This document shows positions 34,156-43,111 of a stretch of 64,000 nt of DNA, piece after piece. The stretch covers positions 10,048,001 through 10,112,000 of the forward strand of contig NZ_CP107841.1 in the NCBI RefSeq assembly GCF_036346855.1. The letters run 5' to 3'. The notes beneath the pieces are model-generated. The model saw only the letters and a list, made by a program, of their open reading frames with translations, did not search any database and was not told the DNA's origin. The position numbers and the translations under genes were made by a program. Position 1 is the stretch's first letter. Each line of letters opens with the position of its first letter. This DNA is from Streptomyces europaeiscabiei. GTDB lineage: Bacteria; Actinomycetota; Actinomycetes; Streptomycetales; Streptomycetaceae.

Positions 34156-35337
34156 TCAGCCGCCGAGGGTCCCCACCGAGTGCGGTGCCGGGGCCCCGGG
34201 CGGGGCTGCCTCGGCCACTGCGACGGGTACGGTCTGGGCGGCGGGGCTCCGCCTGCGCCCGCCACGGGTCTCGGCGGCCATCGTCTCGACGCAGGCGGGC
34301 AGACCCTCCTGCTCGGCCACCTGGCGCAGGCGGTGCGCCGCACTGCCCCGAGCCAGCGCCTCGTCCGTGAGCGCGCGCACGGTGTCCCAGTCGCCGAAGG
34401 CTTCCAGGGTCGGGCGCAGCCGTCGGAGCATGCCGCGCAGGACGGTGGGGGCGGGCGCGGCGAGGCGGGTGGCCGGGTCGACCAGGTCGCCCTCCAGGCC
34501 CGCCCGGGCCGCCCGCCAGACCGCCGGCCGAAGCCATTCGTGCCCGCCGGCACAAGCCCGCCCCGACTCCTCCAGCCGACCCCGGGCGTCCTCGACCAGG
34601 GCGCGGAACAGCCCGGTGATGAGCACGACCGTCTCGGGACGCGGGCAGGCGTCGCAGATCCGCAGTTCCAGGGTCCGCTGATGCTGGCTCGGCCGCATGT
34701 CGTAATAGATCATTCCCGGGTCCTTGATCACGCCGGAGCGGATCAGGCCCTGGACCGCGGCGTCGTACTCGGCGGCTCCGGCGAAGCAGCCGACCGGCCC
34801 GGCGGTGGGCCAGCGCTGCCACAGCATCGTGCGCCAGCTCGCGTACCCCGTGTCGGCGCCGAGCCAGAACGGTGAGCTGGCGGACAGCGCCAGCAGCGGG
34901 GGCAGCCAGGGCGAGACGGCGCACATGATCCGCACGGCCGTGTCGCGATCGGGAACGTCGACATGGACCTGTGCGCTGCACACCAGATGCTCGTCGGCGA
35001 CCTGCCGGTACTCGTCGGCCATGTACCGGTAGCGGAAATCGGGCGTGGTGTCACCGGACACCACCCGCGCGAACGGCACGGTCCCGGCCGCGACGACGGC
35101 CAGCCCCAACCCGGAGGCCGCGGCGTCCAGCCGCCGCCGCGCCCCGGCCAGATCGGTGTGCAGGGACTCCAGCGAGGCGTGCACCCGGCTGTTCCACTCG
35201 ACCGCCGACCGCTGCAGCTCGTTCTTGAACTCGGACCCGTTCAGGTGGCCGAGAACCGCACCGGCACCTGGCACCAGCCGCCCGCTCTCCGCGTCCAGAA
35301 CATGAAACTCTTCCTCTACGCCTATACGAACGGTCAC
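34156..35337 (-). CDS. Carboxylate-amine ligase, glutamate-cysteine ligase family 2
   Basis: 393 aa ATP-grasp-like GCS2/YbdK family enzyme that joins an amino-acid carboxylate to an amine. The hallmark start is VRIGVEEEFHVLD. Later segments are ELQRSAVEWNSRVH, SAQVHVDVPD, the FWLGADTGYASWR loop and MRPSQHQRTLELRICD. GTG 35337 follows GGGAG. It precedes the amidotransferase with a 242-nt gap, in the same direction. In this setting it probably makes the dipeptide or gamma-glutamyl product that the amidotransferase amidates. The true substrates are not predictable from sequence. Confidence 0.88.
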   Translation of the reverse strand: MTVRIGVEEEFHVLDAESGRLVPGAGAVLGHLNGSEFKNELQRSAVEWNSRVHASLESLHTDLAGARRRLDAAASGLGLAVVAAGTVPFARVVSGDTTPDFRYRYMADEYRQVADEHLVCSAQVHVDVPDRDTAVRIMCAVSPWLPPLLALSASSPFWLGADTGYASWRTMLWQRWPTAGPVGCFAGAAEYDAAVQGLIRSGVIKDPGMIYYDMRPSQHQRTLELRICDACPRPETVVLITGLFRALVEDARGRLEESGRACAGGHEWLRPAVWRAARAGLEGDLVDPATRLAAPAPTVLRGMLRRLRPTLEAFGDWDTVRALTDEALARGSAAHRLRQVAEQEGLPACVETMAAETRGGRRRSPAAQTVPVAVAEAAPPGAPAPHSVGTLGG

Positions 35338-35720
35338 GGCTTCTCCCTCATCCGTTACCCGAAATCGCCTGCCGGGCCGGAGCCCTGCCGACGACCGCTG
35401 CGCACTTCGAGTTCCCGACAAATGGCCGAATAAGCCTCACCCATGTACTTCTGTCACTCGCGCACGGCACTGTGCGGGCGACCGCAGCTCGCCTTCGGCG
35501 TCCTTGCCGTGGCCCGGCGGGCCGGAGGCCGCCGTCGCTGCACCGATCGACATGTTCCCGCTCAGTGTGCGAGGCCTTGCGCGAGGCGGCAACACCTGGC
35601 GGGCCGCCGCGGCTGTCAAGGTCGGACGTACTCGATCAGGTGGCGTGCGCGCCCGGTGGGCGAGGAACAACTCGTACGAACGCAACTCGTACGACGCACA
35701 AGGTAGGGGAGTGAAGAGGA
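35338..35720. promoter_or_regulatory. Divergent control region with TCGTACGA repeats
   Basis: 383 nt between the ligase gene (minus) and the acyl-CoA ligase (plus), with no gene that I recognise. Its right end holds two copies of CAACTCGTACGA (35668-35679 and 35683-35694), each containing the 8-bp palindrome TCGTACGA, spaced 15 bp start to start. They lie 27-53 nt before the acyl-CoA ligase start and probably are a regulator site. Confidence 0.5.
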
Positions 35721-37262
35721 ATGCGCGTTCCGATGACCATCGCCGACTTCCTGGACAGGGCGGAGCTGGGTTTCGCCGACAGTCCAGGTGTGATCGACGA
35801 GCCGAGTCAGCCCGCGGCGCCGGTGGCGCCGTCGACGTACGGACGGTTGGGCGAGCGGGTGCGGGCCTGGCAGGCGGGGCTGGACGCGCTGGGGGTGGGG
35901 GAGGGTGAGCGGGTGGCGGTGGTCAGCCACAACTCGGCCCGGCTGCTGGAGCTGCTGTTCGCGGTGCCGATGAGCGGACGGATCTGTGTGCCGGTCAACT
36001 TCCGTCTGAAGGCGGAGGAGATCGAGTACGTCGTTCGGCAGAGTGGCGCCTCGGTCCTGCTGGTCGACCCCGAGGTCCGGGAGACGCTCGCCGACGTCGA
36101 GGTGGCTCACCGGTTCACGCTGGGGGAGCAGACCGAGACGGAGCTGATGCGTTTCGGTGTGGAGCCACGGCGCTGGTCGAGCCCGGACGAGGACGCCACC
36201 GCGACGATCAACTACACGTCGGGAACGACCGCACGGCCCAAGGGAGTTCAGCTCACGCACCGCAACATCTGGGTGAACGGGCTGACCTTCGGACTGCACA
36301 CACGGGCATGGGAGCGGGACGTGTACCTGCACACGTTGCCGATGTTCCACTGCAACGGCTGGGGGATGCCGTTCGTGATGGCCGGGCTCGGAGCCAAGCA
36401 GGTGGTGCTGCGCAAGGCCGACGGGGCCGAGATCCTGCGCCGGGTGGACGAACACGGCGTGACGCTGATGTGCGGCGCGCCCGCGGTGTGGAACTCGGTG
36501 CTCGACGCGGCGGCGGACTGGGAGGGCCCGGTGCCGGGGCGCGACCGGGTACGGATCGTGTGCGCGGGAGCACCGCCGCCGAGCCGGATGATCCAGCGGG
36601 TCGGGGAGGAGCTGGGCTGGGAGTTCACCCAGATCTACGGCCTGACGGAGACCTCGCCGCTCCTGACGTTCAACCGCGCACGGCCCGAGGACGAGGCGCT
36701 GCCGGGCGAGGAGCGGGCCCGGAAGCTGTCGCGAGCGGGTCTGCCGGCGCTCGGCGTGAGGCTCCAAGTGGCGGAATCCGGTGAGGTGTTGGCGCGGTCG
36801 AACGTGGTCCTCGACGGCTACTGGGAGAAGCCCGAGGAGACGGCGGACGCGTTGGAGGACGGCTGGTTCCACACGGGCGACGGCGGGACCGTCGACGCCG
36901 GGGACGGACATCTGACGATCTCGGACCGGAAGAAGGACGTCATCATCACGGGTGGCGAGAACGTGTCGTCGATCGAGGTGGAGGACACGATCTTCAGCCA
37001 CCCCGGGGTGGCGGAGGTCGCGGTCATCGGAGTGCCGGACACCAGGTGGGGCGAGACGATCAAGGCGCTGATCGTCCTGGCCGGGGGAGCGGCGGTGAGC
37101 GAGGCGGAGATCATCGCGCACTGCAAGGAACGGATGGCGGGGTACAAGGCGCCGAAGAGTGTGGAGTTCCGGGACGCCATCCCGAGGACGGCGACCGGGA
37201 AGATCCAGAAGTTCAAGCTGCGGGAGCCGTACTGGTCCGGGCGTGACCGGGGCGTCAACTGA
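35721..37262 (+). CDS. AMP-dependent acyl-CoA ligase
   Basis: 513 aa ANL-superfamily ligase that activates a carboxylic acid to its CoA thioester via an acyl-adenylate. The phosphate-binding loop is YTSGTTARPKGVQLTH; later core motifs are QIYGLTETSPL, GWFHTGD and DRKKDVIITGGENV; the catalytic lysine motif at the C terminus is PRTATGKIQKFKLRE. ATG 35721 (or 35733). It resembles medium/long-chain or aromatic acid ligases. It lies beside direct repeats and upstream of a TetR remnant in convergent orientation, so a lost TetR may once have controlled it. Confidence 0.92.
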   Translation: MRVPMTIADFLDRAELGFADSPGVIDEPSQPAAPVAPSTYGRLGERVRAWQAGLDALGVGEGERVAVVSHNSARLLELLFAVPMSGRICVPVNFRLKAEEIEYVVRQSGASVLLVDPEVRETLADVEVAHRFTLGEQTETELMRFGVEPRRWSSPDEDATATINYTSGTTARPKGVQLTHRNIWVNGLTFGLHTRAWERDVYLHTLPMFHCNGWGMPFVMAGLGAKQVVLRKADGAEILRRVDEHGVTLMCGAPAVWNSVLDAAADWEGPVPGRDRVRIVCAGAPPPSRMIQRVGEELGWEFTQIYGLTETSPLLTFNRARPEDEALPGEERARKLSRAGLPALGVRLQVAESGEVLARSNVVLDGYWEKPEETADALEDGWFHTGDGGTVDAGDGHLTISDRKKDVIITGGENVSSIEVEDTIFSHPGVAEVAVIGVPDTRWGETIKALIVLAGGAAVSEAEIIAHCKERMAGYKAPKSVEFRDAIPRTATGKIQKFKLREPYWSGRDRGVN

Positions 37263-37289
37263 CGTGCCGGCCCGTGTGCCCCGGCCGGC

Positions 37290-37403
37290 TCAGCCGTCGC
37301 CGCGTTCCAGAAGGAGACGCACGAAGTCGCCGACCGGCCCGATGATGTCGAGTTCCTGGTCCAGGACCCACTGCAACTGGAGGCCGTTGAGCACGGCGTG
37401 GAA
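37290..37403 (-). pseudogene. C-terminal remnant of a TetR regulator
   Basis: The last 37 codons read FHAVLNGLQLQWVLDQELDI and continue to GDFVRLLLERGDG then stop. The 'GLQLQW-LD' helix is the usual C terminus of acyl-CoA/antibiotic-type TetR proteins. No helix-turn-helix is found upstream; the frame runs into unrelated sequence at about 37404. It is convergent with the acyl-CoA ligase, which stops 27 nt away. It probably was a deleted neighbour regulator. Confidence 0.6.
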
Positions 37404-37554
37404 CCCCGGACTCGGCCGGACACCCGACGACGAAATCGCGTCCACTTTCGGCGGGACGCGTGCGGATCTTCGGGATTCGCTCCCCAACAGCCCCTGCGGC
37501 ACCCTATGTTCACGGCGCCAACCGCTCTCGTCCCCGCCTTGCAGGAGGCCCCGT

Positions 37555-37989
37555 ATGCGCCGCACGCTCCGCACCACCGTCGCCGGGGTGGTGACCGCCG
37601 CCGCACTGGTGGTGGGTGGCACCGCCCATGCCACGCCCGCGGGTCCGGGGGTCTCGGGCCGGGTGATCAGCCAGAGCACAGCGAACGGCACGGACTACAT
37701 CCTGCGGGAGGTCACTATCCCGCCCGGCCAGGCCACCGGCTGGCATTACCACGACGGACCGCTGTACGGCGTCGTCAAGCAGGGCACCCTCAGCCACTAC
37801 GACTCCACCTGCGAGACCGACGGCGTCTACCGCACCGGCGACACCATCCAGGAACCCGCCGGAACCGACTACGTCCACATCGGCCGCAACCTGGGCGACA
37901 CCCCGCTCGTCCTGGTCGTCCTCTACGTCCTCCCGCACGGCGCCCCGTTCTCCGAGGACGCCCCGAACCCGGGCTGCTCCTTCGAGTGA
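37555..37989 (+). CDS. Secreted cupin-domain protein
   Basis: 144 aa. ATG 37555 follows CAGGAGG. A signal peptide is visible (RRTLRT, hydrophobic core AAALVVGG, cleavage near AHA-TP). The mature part is a single small cupin: PPGQATGWHYHDGPLYGVVKQGTLSHY (motif 1 with two His), and GTDYVHIGRN (motif 2). It is probably exported. Function is unknown; such proteins often bind a metal. It stands alone, with a methyltransferase gene convergent downstream. Confidence 0.85.
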   Translation: MRRTLRTTVAGVVTAAALVVGGTAHATPAGPGVSGRVISQSTANGTDYILREVTIPPGQATGWHYHDGPLYGVVKQGTLSHYDSTCETDGVYRTGDTIQEPAGTDYVHIGRNLGDTPLVLVVLYVLPHGAPFSEDAPNPGCSFE

Positions 37990-38053
37990 CCGCCCGGCGG
38001 ACGGCCGGGACCACGGATGGCGCCGGCCCTGTCGGCGCGCAACGGCCAGGTGT

Positions 38054-38845
38054 TCAGGTGCGGCGGCCGACGGCGATGTAGGTGTTGCCGAAGAAGCGGA
38101 GGCCGGTGATGGCCTGTTCGGCCTGCTGGAACGCCTCGTCCCAGCGGGAGATGTCGCCAGGGGTGACGAGGCCTTCGGCGAGCAGGGCGTCGCGGGCGGC
38201 CCAGGCGGGGCCGCGCATGCCGGGCGGGGGTGTCATGACGTTGATGTGGCCCTCGTAGGCGACGACTTCGAGGCCGGCCGCGGTGAGGAGTTCGTCGAGC
38301 CGGGTGCCCACGGCGAGGTCGTTGCCCCGGCGTCGGTGCAGCTGGTGATAGCGCTCGCTCATCTCGTCGTACGCGGCGGGCGCGCCCCGCAGTCGGAAAC
38401 CGGTCGCGTCGATGTCGACGAGGTACACCGTGCCGCCGGGCCTGGCCAGTTCGGCGAGGTGGTCCACGATCGGCTGCTCCCGGCCGCCGTTGTGGGCCAG
38501 GACGTGCCGGAGCATCACCACGTCGAACGTACCCTCGGCCAGCGCGGTGGCGTCGGCGGAGCCGGTGGACGTGTGCACGGGGACGCCCGAGCGTTCGGCG
38601 AGCGCGGCCGCGACGGCCAGCGCGTCACCGTCGCGGTCCACCGCCCATACGCCGCCGCCGGGGGCGGCGATGTCCGCCAGCCGCACCGAGAGCGCGCCCG
38701 GACCGCACCCCACGTCCGCGATCCGCGCCCCGGGCACCACCCCGGCGGCCGTCCACAGCTCGCGTTCACGCCGCTCGGCGATGTCGGCCATGAGCCGGTA
38801 GCGCGCGATCTCCGAGTCGTCGAGGGTCAGTGAGTAGTCGGCCAC
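38054..38845 (-). CDS. SAM-dependent methyltransferase
   Basis: 263 aa class I methyltransferase. GTG 38845 follows GGAAGGGA. SAM motif I is ARIADVGCGPGALSVRLAD, motif II WAVDRDGDAL, motif IV FDVVMLRHVLAHNGG, and a later GGTVYLVDIDATGF. A longer open frame continuing upstream to 39739 is the antisense-shifted frame of the dioxygenase gene and is not part of it. Its position 170 nt downstream of the hydroxyquinol genes suggests possible linkage; the substrate is unknown. Confidence 0.9.
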   Translation of the reverse strand: MADYSLTLDDSEIARYRLMADIAERRERELWTAAGVVPGARIADVGCGPGALSVRLADIAAPGGGVWAVDRDGDALAVAAALAERSGVPVHTSTGSADATALAEGTFDVVMLRHVLAHNGGREQPIVDHLAELARPGGTVYLVDIDATGFRLRGAPAAYDEMSERYHQLHRRRGNDLAVGTRLDELLTAAGLEVVAYEGHINVMTPPPGMRGPAWAARDALLAEGLVTPGDISRWDEAFQQAEQAITGLRFFGNTYIAVGRRT

Positions 38846-39015
38846 GGGGGTCCCTTCCACGGTGCGTCGGTGGCTCATTGTGGTCGGCGGGGATGCTGTC
38901 GCAGACCATGACGCACAGGGTGTTCCGCCGGTTGACGGAAGCGAGGTGGTCGCTGTGGAGGGGCCGGTCGGAGGGGTCGGCCGATCCGGGGAGCGCGTCG
39001 GAGCGGCGAGCGCCT

Positions 39016-39957
39016 TCACACACCCACGGGCGCGAGGACGATGTCGAAGCGCACCCGGCTCCAGGTGCCGTCGACGACGCTGCCGTCGGGCGTCGGCGCG
39101 TCGGCGGCCCTGCGCTCGAAGCGTTTGATCAGGGAGTCCTTCACGCCGAAGACGGTGTCCTTGCGGCCGATCGGGTCGCCCTCGGGGAAGATGTGCGTCA
39201 CCAGCGTCCGCGCGCTCTCGTGGGACACCATGAAGTGCAGGTGGGCGGCGCGCAGCGGGGAGCGGCCCACCGCGTCGAGCATCTTGCCGACGGGGCCGTC
39301 GTCGGGGATGGGGTACGGCGTCGGGGTGAGGCCCCAGAAGCGGTAGCCGCCGTCGGCCCCGGCGAAGAGGTGCGCCCGCGCGGCGCGCTTGGCGGCGTCG
39401 TACTGCACGTCGTAGAGCCCGTCCTCGTCCGCCTCCCAGACCTCGATCCGCGCGCCGGCGAGCGGGTTGCCGTCGGTGTCGGTGACGGTGCCCCTCGACC
39501 CAGCAGGGCTCGCCGGGGGCGCCGAAGGCCATGTCGTCGCCGAGTGCGATCTTGGGGGAGTCCTCGACGAAGAAAGCGGCCCGAAGACGGTCGCTTCGGT
39601 GGCACCCCTGTAGGCCTGGTTGTTGACGTTGATCGTCTGCATGCTGGCGCTGAGGGTGTCGGACAGCAGGATGAACTCCTGCCGGACGCCGTCGGTGATG
39701 TGGCCGGCCTTGGCCAGGAAGTCGCTCGCCGCTCCCCACTCCTCCTCGGTCAGCCGGACCTCGCGGACGAAGGAGTGCAGGTGCCTGACCAGGGAGACCA
39801 TGAGTTCCCGCAGTCTCGGGTCCCCGCAGGCGTCGAAGGAGGCCACGACGGTGTCGACGAGTTGCTGCTCGACCGCCCGCTGCTCCGGCGACACCTCGCG
39901 GTGGACCGTGCCCTGGGAACCGGCCTGGGCCGACCCGGGGTTGACGTAGGTAGCCAT
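39016..39957 (-). pseudogene. Hydroxyquinol 1,2-dioxygenase with two compensating frameshifts
   Basis: Intradiol ring-cleavage enzyme (hydroxyquinol to maleylacetate), 313-codon frame, ATG 39957 after AAGGAGG. Iron ligands appear present: Tyr in EDGLYDVQY, Tyr in PTPYPIP, and His-x-His in AAHLHFM. Between TVFGP and GTVTDTDG about 29 residues are nonsense ([10 protein letters not shown]...). The family sequence ([20 protein letters not shown], ending PCWVEG) is present in another frame. It is explained by two extra bases near 39573 and one extra G near 39492, net zero. It is either a decayed enzyme, a tolerated segment swap, or sequencing error in a G-run. Confidence 0.8.
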
Positions 39958-39968
39958 GACGGCCTCCT

Positions 39969-41036
39969 TCAGTTGATCGGGTCGCCGGCCCACGCCGCCT
40001 TCAGCATCGCGGTCAGGTTCTCGGCGGTGACGGGCGTGGGGTTGTCGGCCGGGATCGCCTTCATGATCGGCCCCAGGGCCTTGGCGATGCCGTCCTCGGG
40101 CATGCCGTGGTCACGCAGCGCCCTCGGCGCGTCCAGTACCTGGCGCAGGGCTGCCAGGCCGGCGCTCGCGGTCCGGGTGGGGAAGACCGCGCCGAAGGCC
40201 TGGGCGATACGCGCCTCCGCCTCGGGGGCGTGCGGGGCGTTGAAGGCCAGCACATGGGGGAGGACGACCGCGTGGGTCTGCGCGTGCGGGAGGTTGAACA
40301 TGCCGCCGAGGACGTGACAGATCTTGTGGTGCATCCCGGAGCCGGCCGAGGCGAACGCGACAGCGGCGAGATAGGCGCCGTACAGCGTCTGCTCGATGCC
40401 CTCGACGCTCGTCGAGTCGTCGGCCACCGCCGACAGGCCGGCCGCCAGGGCGCGGATGCCCTCCTGGGCCAGCACGCGGTCGATGGGGTCGGCACGTGGT
40501 CCCCACATCGAGTCCACGCAGTGCGCCAGCGCGTTGAGGCCGCTGGCCACGGTCATCTCGCCGGGCAGCGTGGTCAGCAGAGCGGCGTCGTACACGATCG
40601 CCCGGGGCAGCACCTCGTTGTCCACGCCGGTGGTCTTGGTCTCGCCTTCGGTCAGGCCCCATACGTTGGTCGCCTCGGAGCCGGCGTACGTGGTGGGTAC
40701 CGCGACGATGGGCAGCCCCGTGGTCATCGCCACCGCCTTGGCCAGACCGGTGGTCGAGCCGCCACCGACGCTGACCAGGACGTCCGCGCCCGCGTCGGCC
40801 GCCGCCCGACGGGCTCGTCGGGCGACCTCGACGGGCACGTGCATCACGACCTCCTCGTGCCGCAGCACGACCGGGATCCCCTTGGCGATCGGGTCCGCCA
40901 GTTCCTTCTCACGGTCCGACGCGATCAGCATGACCCGGGAGGCGCCGAGCGCCTCGACCTCCGCCGCCACGGCGACGGGCGACTCCCCGGCCGCGAACAC
41001 CACCCGCTGGGGAAGGGTCTCGTGGGCGAACCTCAT
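39969..41036 (-). CDS. Maleylacetate reductase
   Basis: 355 aa iron-alcohol-dehydrogenase-family enzyme that reduces maleylacetate to 3-oxoadipate with NAD(P)H. ATG 41036 follows AAGGAG. Features are the start [17 protein letters not shown], the nucleotide segment [29 protein letters not shown], and the metal-binding [14 protein letters not shown]. These match maleylacetate reductases rather than generic Fe-ADH. It is 11 nt upstream of the hydroxyquinol dioxygenase in the same operon. Its product feeds the pcaIJ/pcaF enzymes encoded at 44186-46742. Confidence 0.9.
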   Translation of the reverse strand: MRFAHETLPQRVVFAAGESPVAVAAEVEALGASRVMLIASDREKELADPIAKGIPVVLRHEEVVMHVPVEVARRARRAAADAGADVLVSVGGGSTTGLAKAVAMTTGLPIVAVPTTYAGSEATNVWGLTEGETKTTGVDNEVLPRAIVYDAALLTTLPGEMTVASGLNALAHCVDSMWGPRADPIDRVLAQEGIRALAAGLSAVADDSTSVEGIEQTLYGAYLAAVAFASAGSGMHHKICHVLGGMFNLPHAQTHAVVLPHVLAFNAPHAPEAEARIAQAFGAVFPTRTASAGLAALRQVLDAPRALRDHGMPEDGIAKALGPIMKAIPADNPTPVTAENLTAMLKAAWAGDPIN

Positions 41037-41093
41037 CACTTGCTCCTTGCTGGGTCTGCGGCCGGGTCGACCGCCTGTGGGTGACGGCGGGCG

Positions 41094-41690
41094 TCAGGCA
41101 CCGGCCAGCCATTGCGTGCCTTCGGAGTAGAGCCGCTCGACCGCCGTTCCGGTGAGGCCGGGAAGCCCGTCCTTCACGGTGAAGCCCGTCCTGGTCTGCA
41201 GGTAGGCCAGGTGCCGATAGCCAGCGGGGAACCGGTTGAGGAGCCCGGGATCCAACGTCAGTGAGGCGGCCGGGTCGACGACGTCGAGCCGGTCCTTCTC
41301 GTAGATCGGCTGTCGGCGCACGAGGGTCCAGCGTCCCTCGTGGCGGGAGAGGAAGTCGTAGAAGCGGCCGGTGCAGACGACGTCGACCTCGACGCCGTCG
41401 ATGCTCGCGCGCTGGTTGATGGTCATCTTCGTCTGGGCGACGGCCCGGTCGCCGGCGATGTCCGCGGTGTGGCCGCCCAGGAAGTGGAGGATGCTCACCC
41501 CGTTGTCGAAGCCCTCACGACTGGCCTTGATGAAGTCGGTGGCGCTTCCCTGGAACCAGGTGGCGCTCATCCGGCCGTCGTGCGGATGCCAGACCGTGGC
41601 GAAGCGGCTCCAGTATCCGGCGTCGCGCCACAGCGCCCAGTTCTCGATGAGCCGGCGGATCTCCTGGCGGTCGTCGTCGGCGTGCGACAT
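41094..41690 (-). CDS. SnoaL/NTF2-like domain protein
   Basis: 198 aa. N-terminal NTF2-like cone: DRQEIRRLIENWALWRDAGYWSRF, then ATVWHPHDGRMSATWFQG, ILHFLGGHTADI and GRWTLVRRQPIYEKDRLDVV. ATG 41690 has GGAG eight bases before it. It is first of the intact genes leading into maleylacetate reductase. NTF2-like proteins act as cyclases, isomerases, dehydratases or small oxygenase subunits. A role as a ring-hydroxylating small-subunit relative is possible. Function is not assigned. Confidence 0.8.
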   Translation of the reverse strand: MSHADDDRQEIRRLIENWALWRDAGYWSRFATVWHPHDGRMSATWFQGSATDFIKASREGFDNGVSILHFLGGHTADIAGDRAVAQTKMTINQRASIDGVEVDVVCTGRFYDFLSRHEGRWTLVRRQPIYEKDRLDVVDPAASLTLDPGLLNRFPAGYRHLAYLQTRTGFTVKDGLPGLTGTAVERLYSEGTQWLAGA

Positions 41691-41772
41691 GGTTCGATCT
41701 CCGATTCGGTCTCTGTGAACAGCCGGTTCCTGCTGTGGGGCGAGGCCCCGAGGGCGTACGGCGCACGCCGTG

Positions 41773-42192
41773 TCATGTGCGCCGTAGCGACTCGTCGCCC
41801 GGGCGCCTCGTCGCCGCCGCCTCGACGAACATGCCCTTGGCGACGTGCACGTTGAAGCCGCACCAGGGGAGGGTGGCGCCCATCTCGCGGCTCATCGTGG
41901 CGACGATGTCGTCGGTGCGCTCGCCGAGCAGGACGGCCGCACGCTCCAGAACCGTCCGCCGGGCGGCCGGCGGAAGGCCCGACCACTCCGTGAGGGCGGC
42001 CGCCGCCGCGTCGGCCGCGAGGTTCACATCCTCGACGGAGGCCGCCGCGACCCGCGCGATCGGTTCACCGGTGAGGGCCTCGGTGGTTTCGAAGTAGCGG
42101 CCGTCCCTGGCCGCGACGTGCTCGCCCGCGATGAGGAGGTCACTGGTCCGGACCGTGCCGGACGCGGGTGCCTCGGTCTCAGTAGCTGACAT
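41773..42192 (-). pseudogene. 5' fragment of an aldehyde dehydrogenase
   Basis: The first 120 codons from ATG 42192 match the N terminus of NAD-dependent aldehyde dehydrogenases (LLIAGEHVAARDGRYFETT, AAADAALTEWSGLPPAARR-type helix, MSREMGATLPW, FNVHVAKGMFVEAAA). After this the frame leaves the family and stops, at 139 codons in place of about 480. Catalytic Cys and Glu are missing. The adjacent SnoaL gene begins 82 nt downstream. It is a deletion remnant. Confidence 0.75.
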
Positions 42193-42335
42193 GTGTTGCC
42201 CTACTTCCACAACAGCGGCGATCGCCGCACGAACCGTCTGTGCCGAACTCTCGGTGGTGGGCGTCGCGCACTGAACCCTCTTGTCCATTCATCGAACAGC
42301 GCGGTGAGGGGGCATGCGGTCGGCCGTCCCGGATG

Positions 42336-42752
42336 TCAGATCGGCGGAAACCGCCTGCCCATGACCATGTGCGCCAGGCGCCAGCCCTCCGGGGCCTCCT
42401 CCCAGACCTTCGTCACTGTCTCCTGCATCGGGAACGGCGGGAGGTTCTCGTCGAGGACGGTGTGCATCTCGTGGAAGCACGTGGTGATCGCGGTGTTGCC
42501 ACGCACCGTGATCTCGAGCTCCGTGGCCTTCGCGGAGACGGAGCGGCGGCGGGCCACATGGAAACGGGCCCAGGTCTCCCGGTCGTCGACCGTTCCGACC
42601 GGGCCGTGGACGACGCGGCTGTCGTCGAGCATGAGGGGGATCAACGCCTTCTCGCCCTCGACGAGAGCCACGATCCATGCGGCCTCTGCCTGCTCGATCG
42701 CCTGGACGGCGTCGGTGTTTGCGTCGGTGGTTGCGTCGGACGTGGTGGTCAT
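42336..42752 (-). CDS. SnoaL-like (DUF4440-type) protein
   Basis: 138 aa. ATG 42752 overlaps the stop of the reductase remnant (ATGA) and has GGAG eight bases before it. Features are AVQAIEQAEAAWIVALVEGEKALIPLMLDDSRVVHGPVG, a central ELEITVRGNTAITTCFHEMHTV, and EGWRLAHMVMGRRF at the end. The NTF2-like fold, without recognised catalytic residues, matches polyketide-cyclase-like or ketosteroid-isomerase-like groups. It is intact although flanked by broken genes. Confidence 0.78.
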   Translation of the reverse strand: MTTTSDATTDANTDAVQAIEQAEAAWIVALVEGEKALIPLMLDDSRVVHGPVGTVDDRETWARFHVARRRSVSAKATELEITVRGNTAITTCFHEMHTVLDENLPPFPMQETVTKVWEEAPEGWRLAHMVMGRRFPPI

Positions 42753-42982
42753 AGGTTCAGCTCCAGAATCGGTGAGAGTGCTCGGGACGAGCACGTGGTG
42801 AACATGCCGTCGGCGCGTTCACGATCGGTCAGGACGTCGTCGCGGTGGTCGGGCTCTCCGGCGAGTACGCGCACGATGCAGTCGCCGCAGATGCCCTGCC
42901 GGCATGAGTAGGGGGCGTCGACGCCGCCCGCGAGCAGGACGTCGAGGACGGTCTCGCCGTCCTTGATCTCGTACTCGCCGCC
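42749..42982 (-). pseudogene. 3' fragment of a phthalate-dioxygenase-type reductase
   Basis: About 75 codons of a C-terminal plant-type [2Fe-2S] domain: EYEIKDGETVLDVLLAGG, CRQGICGDC, then FTTCSSRA. This is the end of FMN/NADH/ferredoxin oxygenase reductases. The FMN and NAD domains are missing; the frame upstream of about 42982 is unrelated. Stop overlaps the SnoaL start. It marks a lost oxygenase electron-transfer partner. Confidence 0.75.
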
Positions 42983-43111
42983 GGCGGCGTGCCGATCGTG
43001 ACGGCCGACGGCGAGGTCATCGGTGCCGTCGGCGTGGGCGGGGCGGACGACGTCACCGACGACCGCATCGCGCAGCAGGCCCGCGATTCCGTGGCGAAGA
43101 TCGTCGCGTAG
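42978..43111 (+). pseudogene. 3' fragment of a GlcG/HbpS-like (DUF336) protein
   Basis: The last 44 codons read AGGVPIVTADGEVIGAVGVGG and end DRIAQQARDSVAKIVA then TAG. This is the usual C terminus of GlcG/HbpS heme-binding domain proteins. No start or N-terminal part is present. The fragment abuts the reductase fragment on the other strand at about 42978, as if one deletion removed the 5' halves of two divergent genes. Confidence 0.65.

Noticed and set aside
37264..37289. Terminator after the acyl-CoA ligase
   Set aside because: GCCGGC words can pair, but the stem is short and self-palindromic, so I did not list it.
38054..39739. 561-codon frame joining methyltransferase and dioxygenase DNA
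   Set aside because: The upstream part is the dioxygenase in a shifted frame; only the piece between the two indels makes sense, and the methyltransferase has its own start at 38845.
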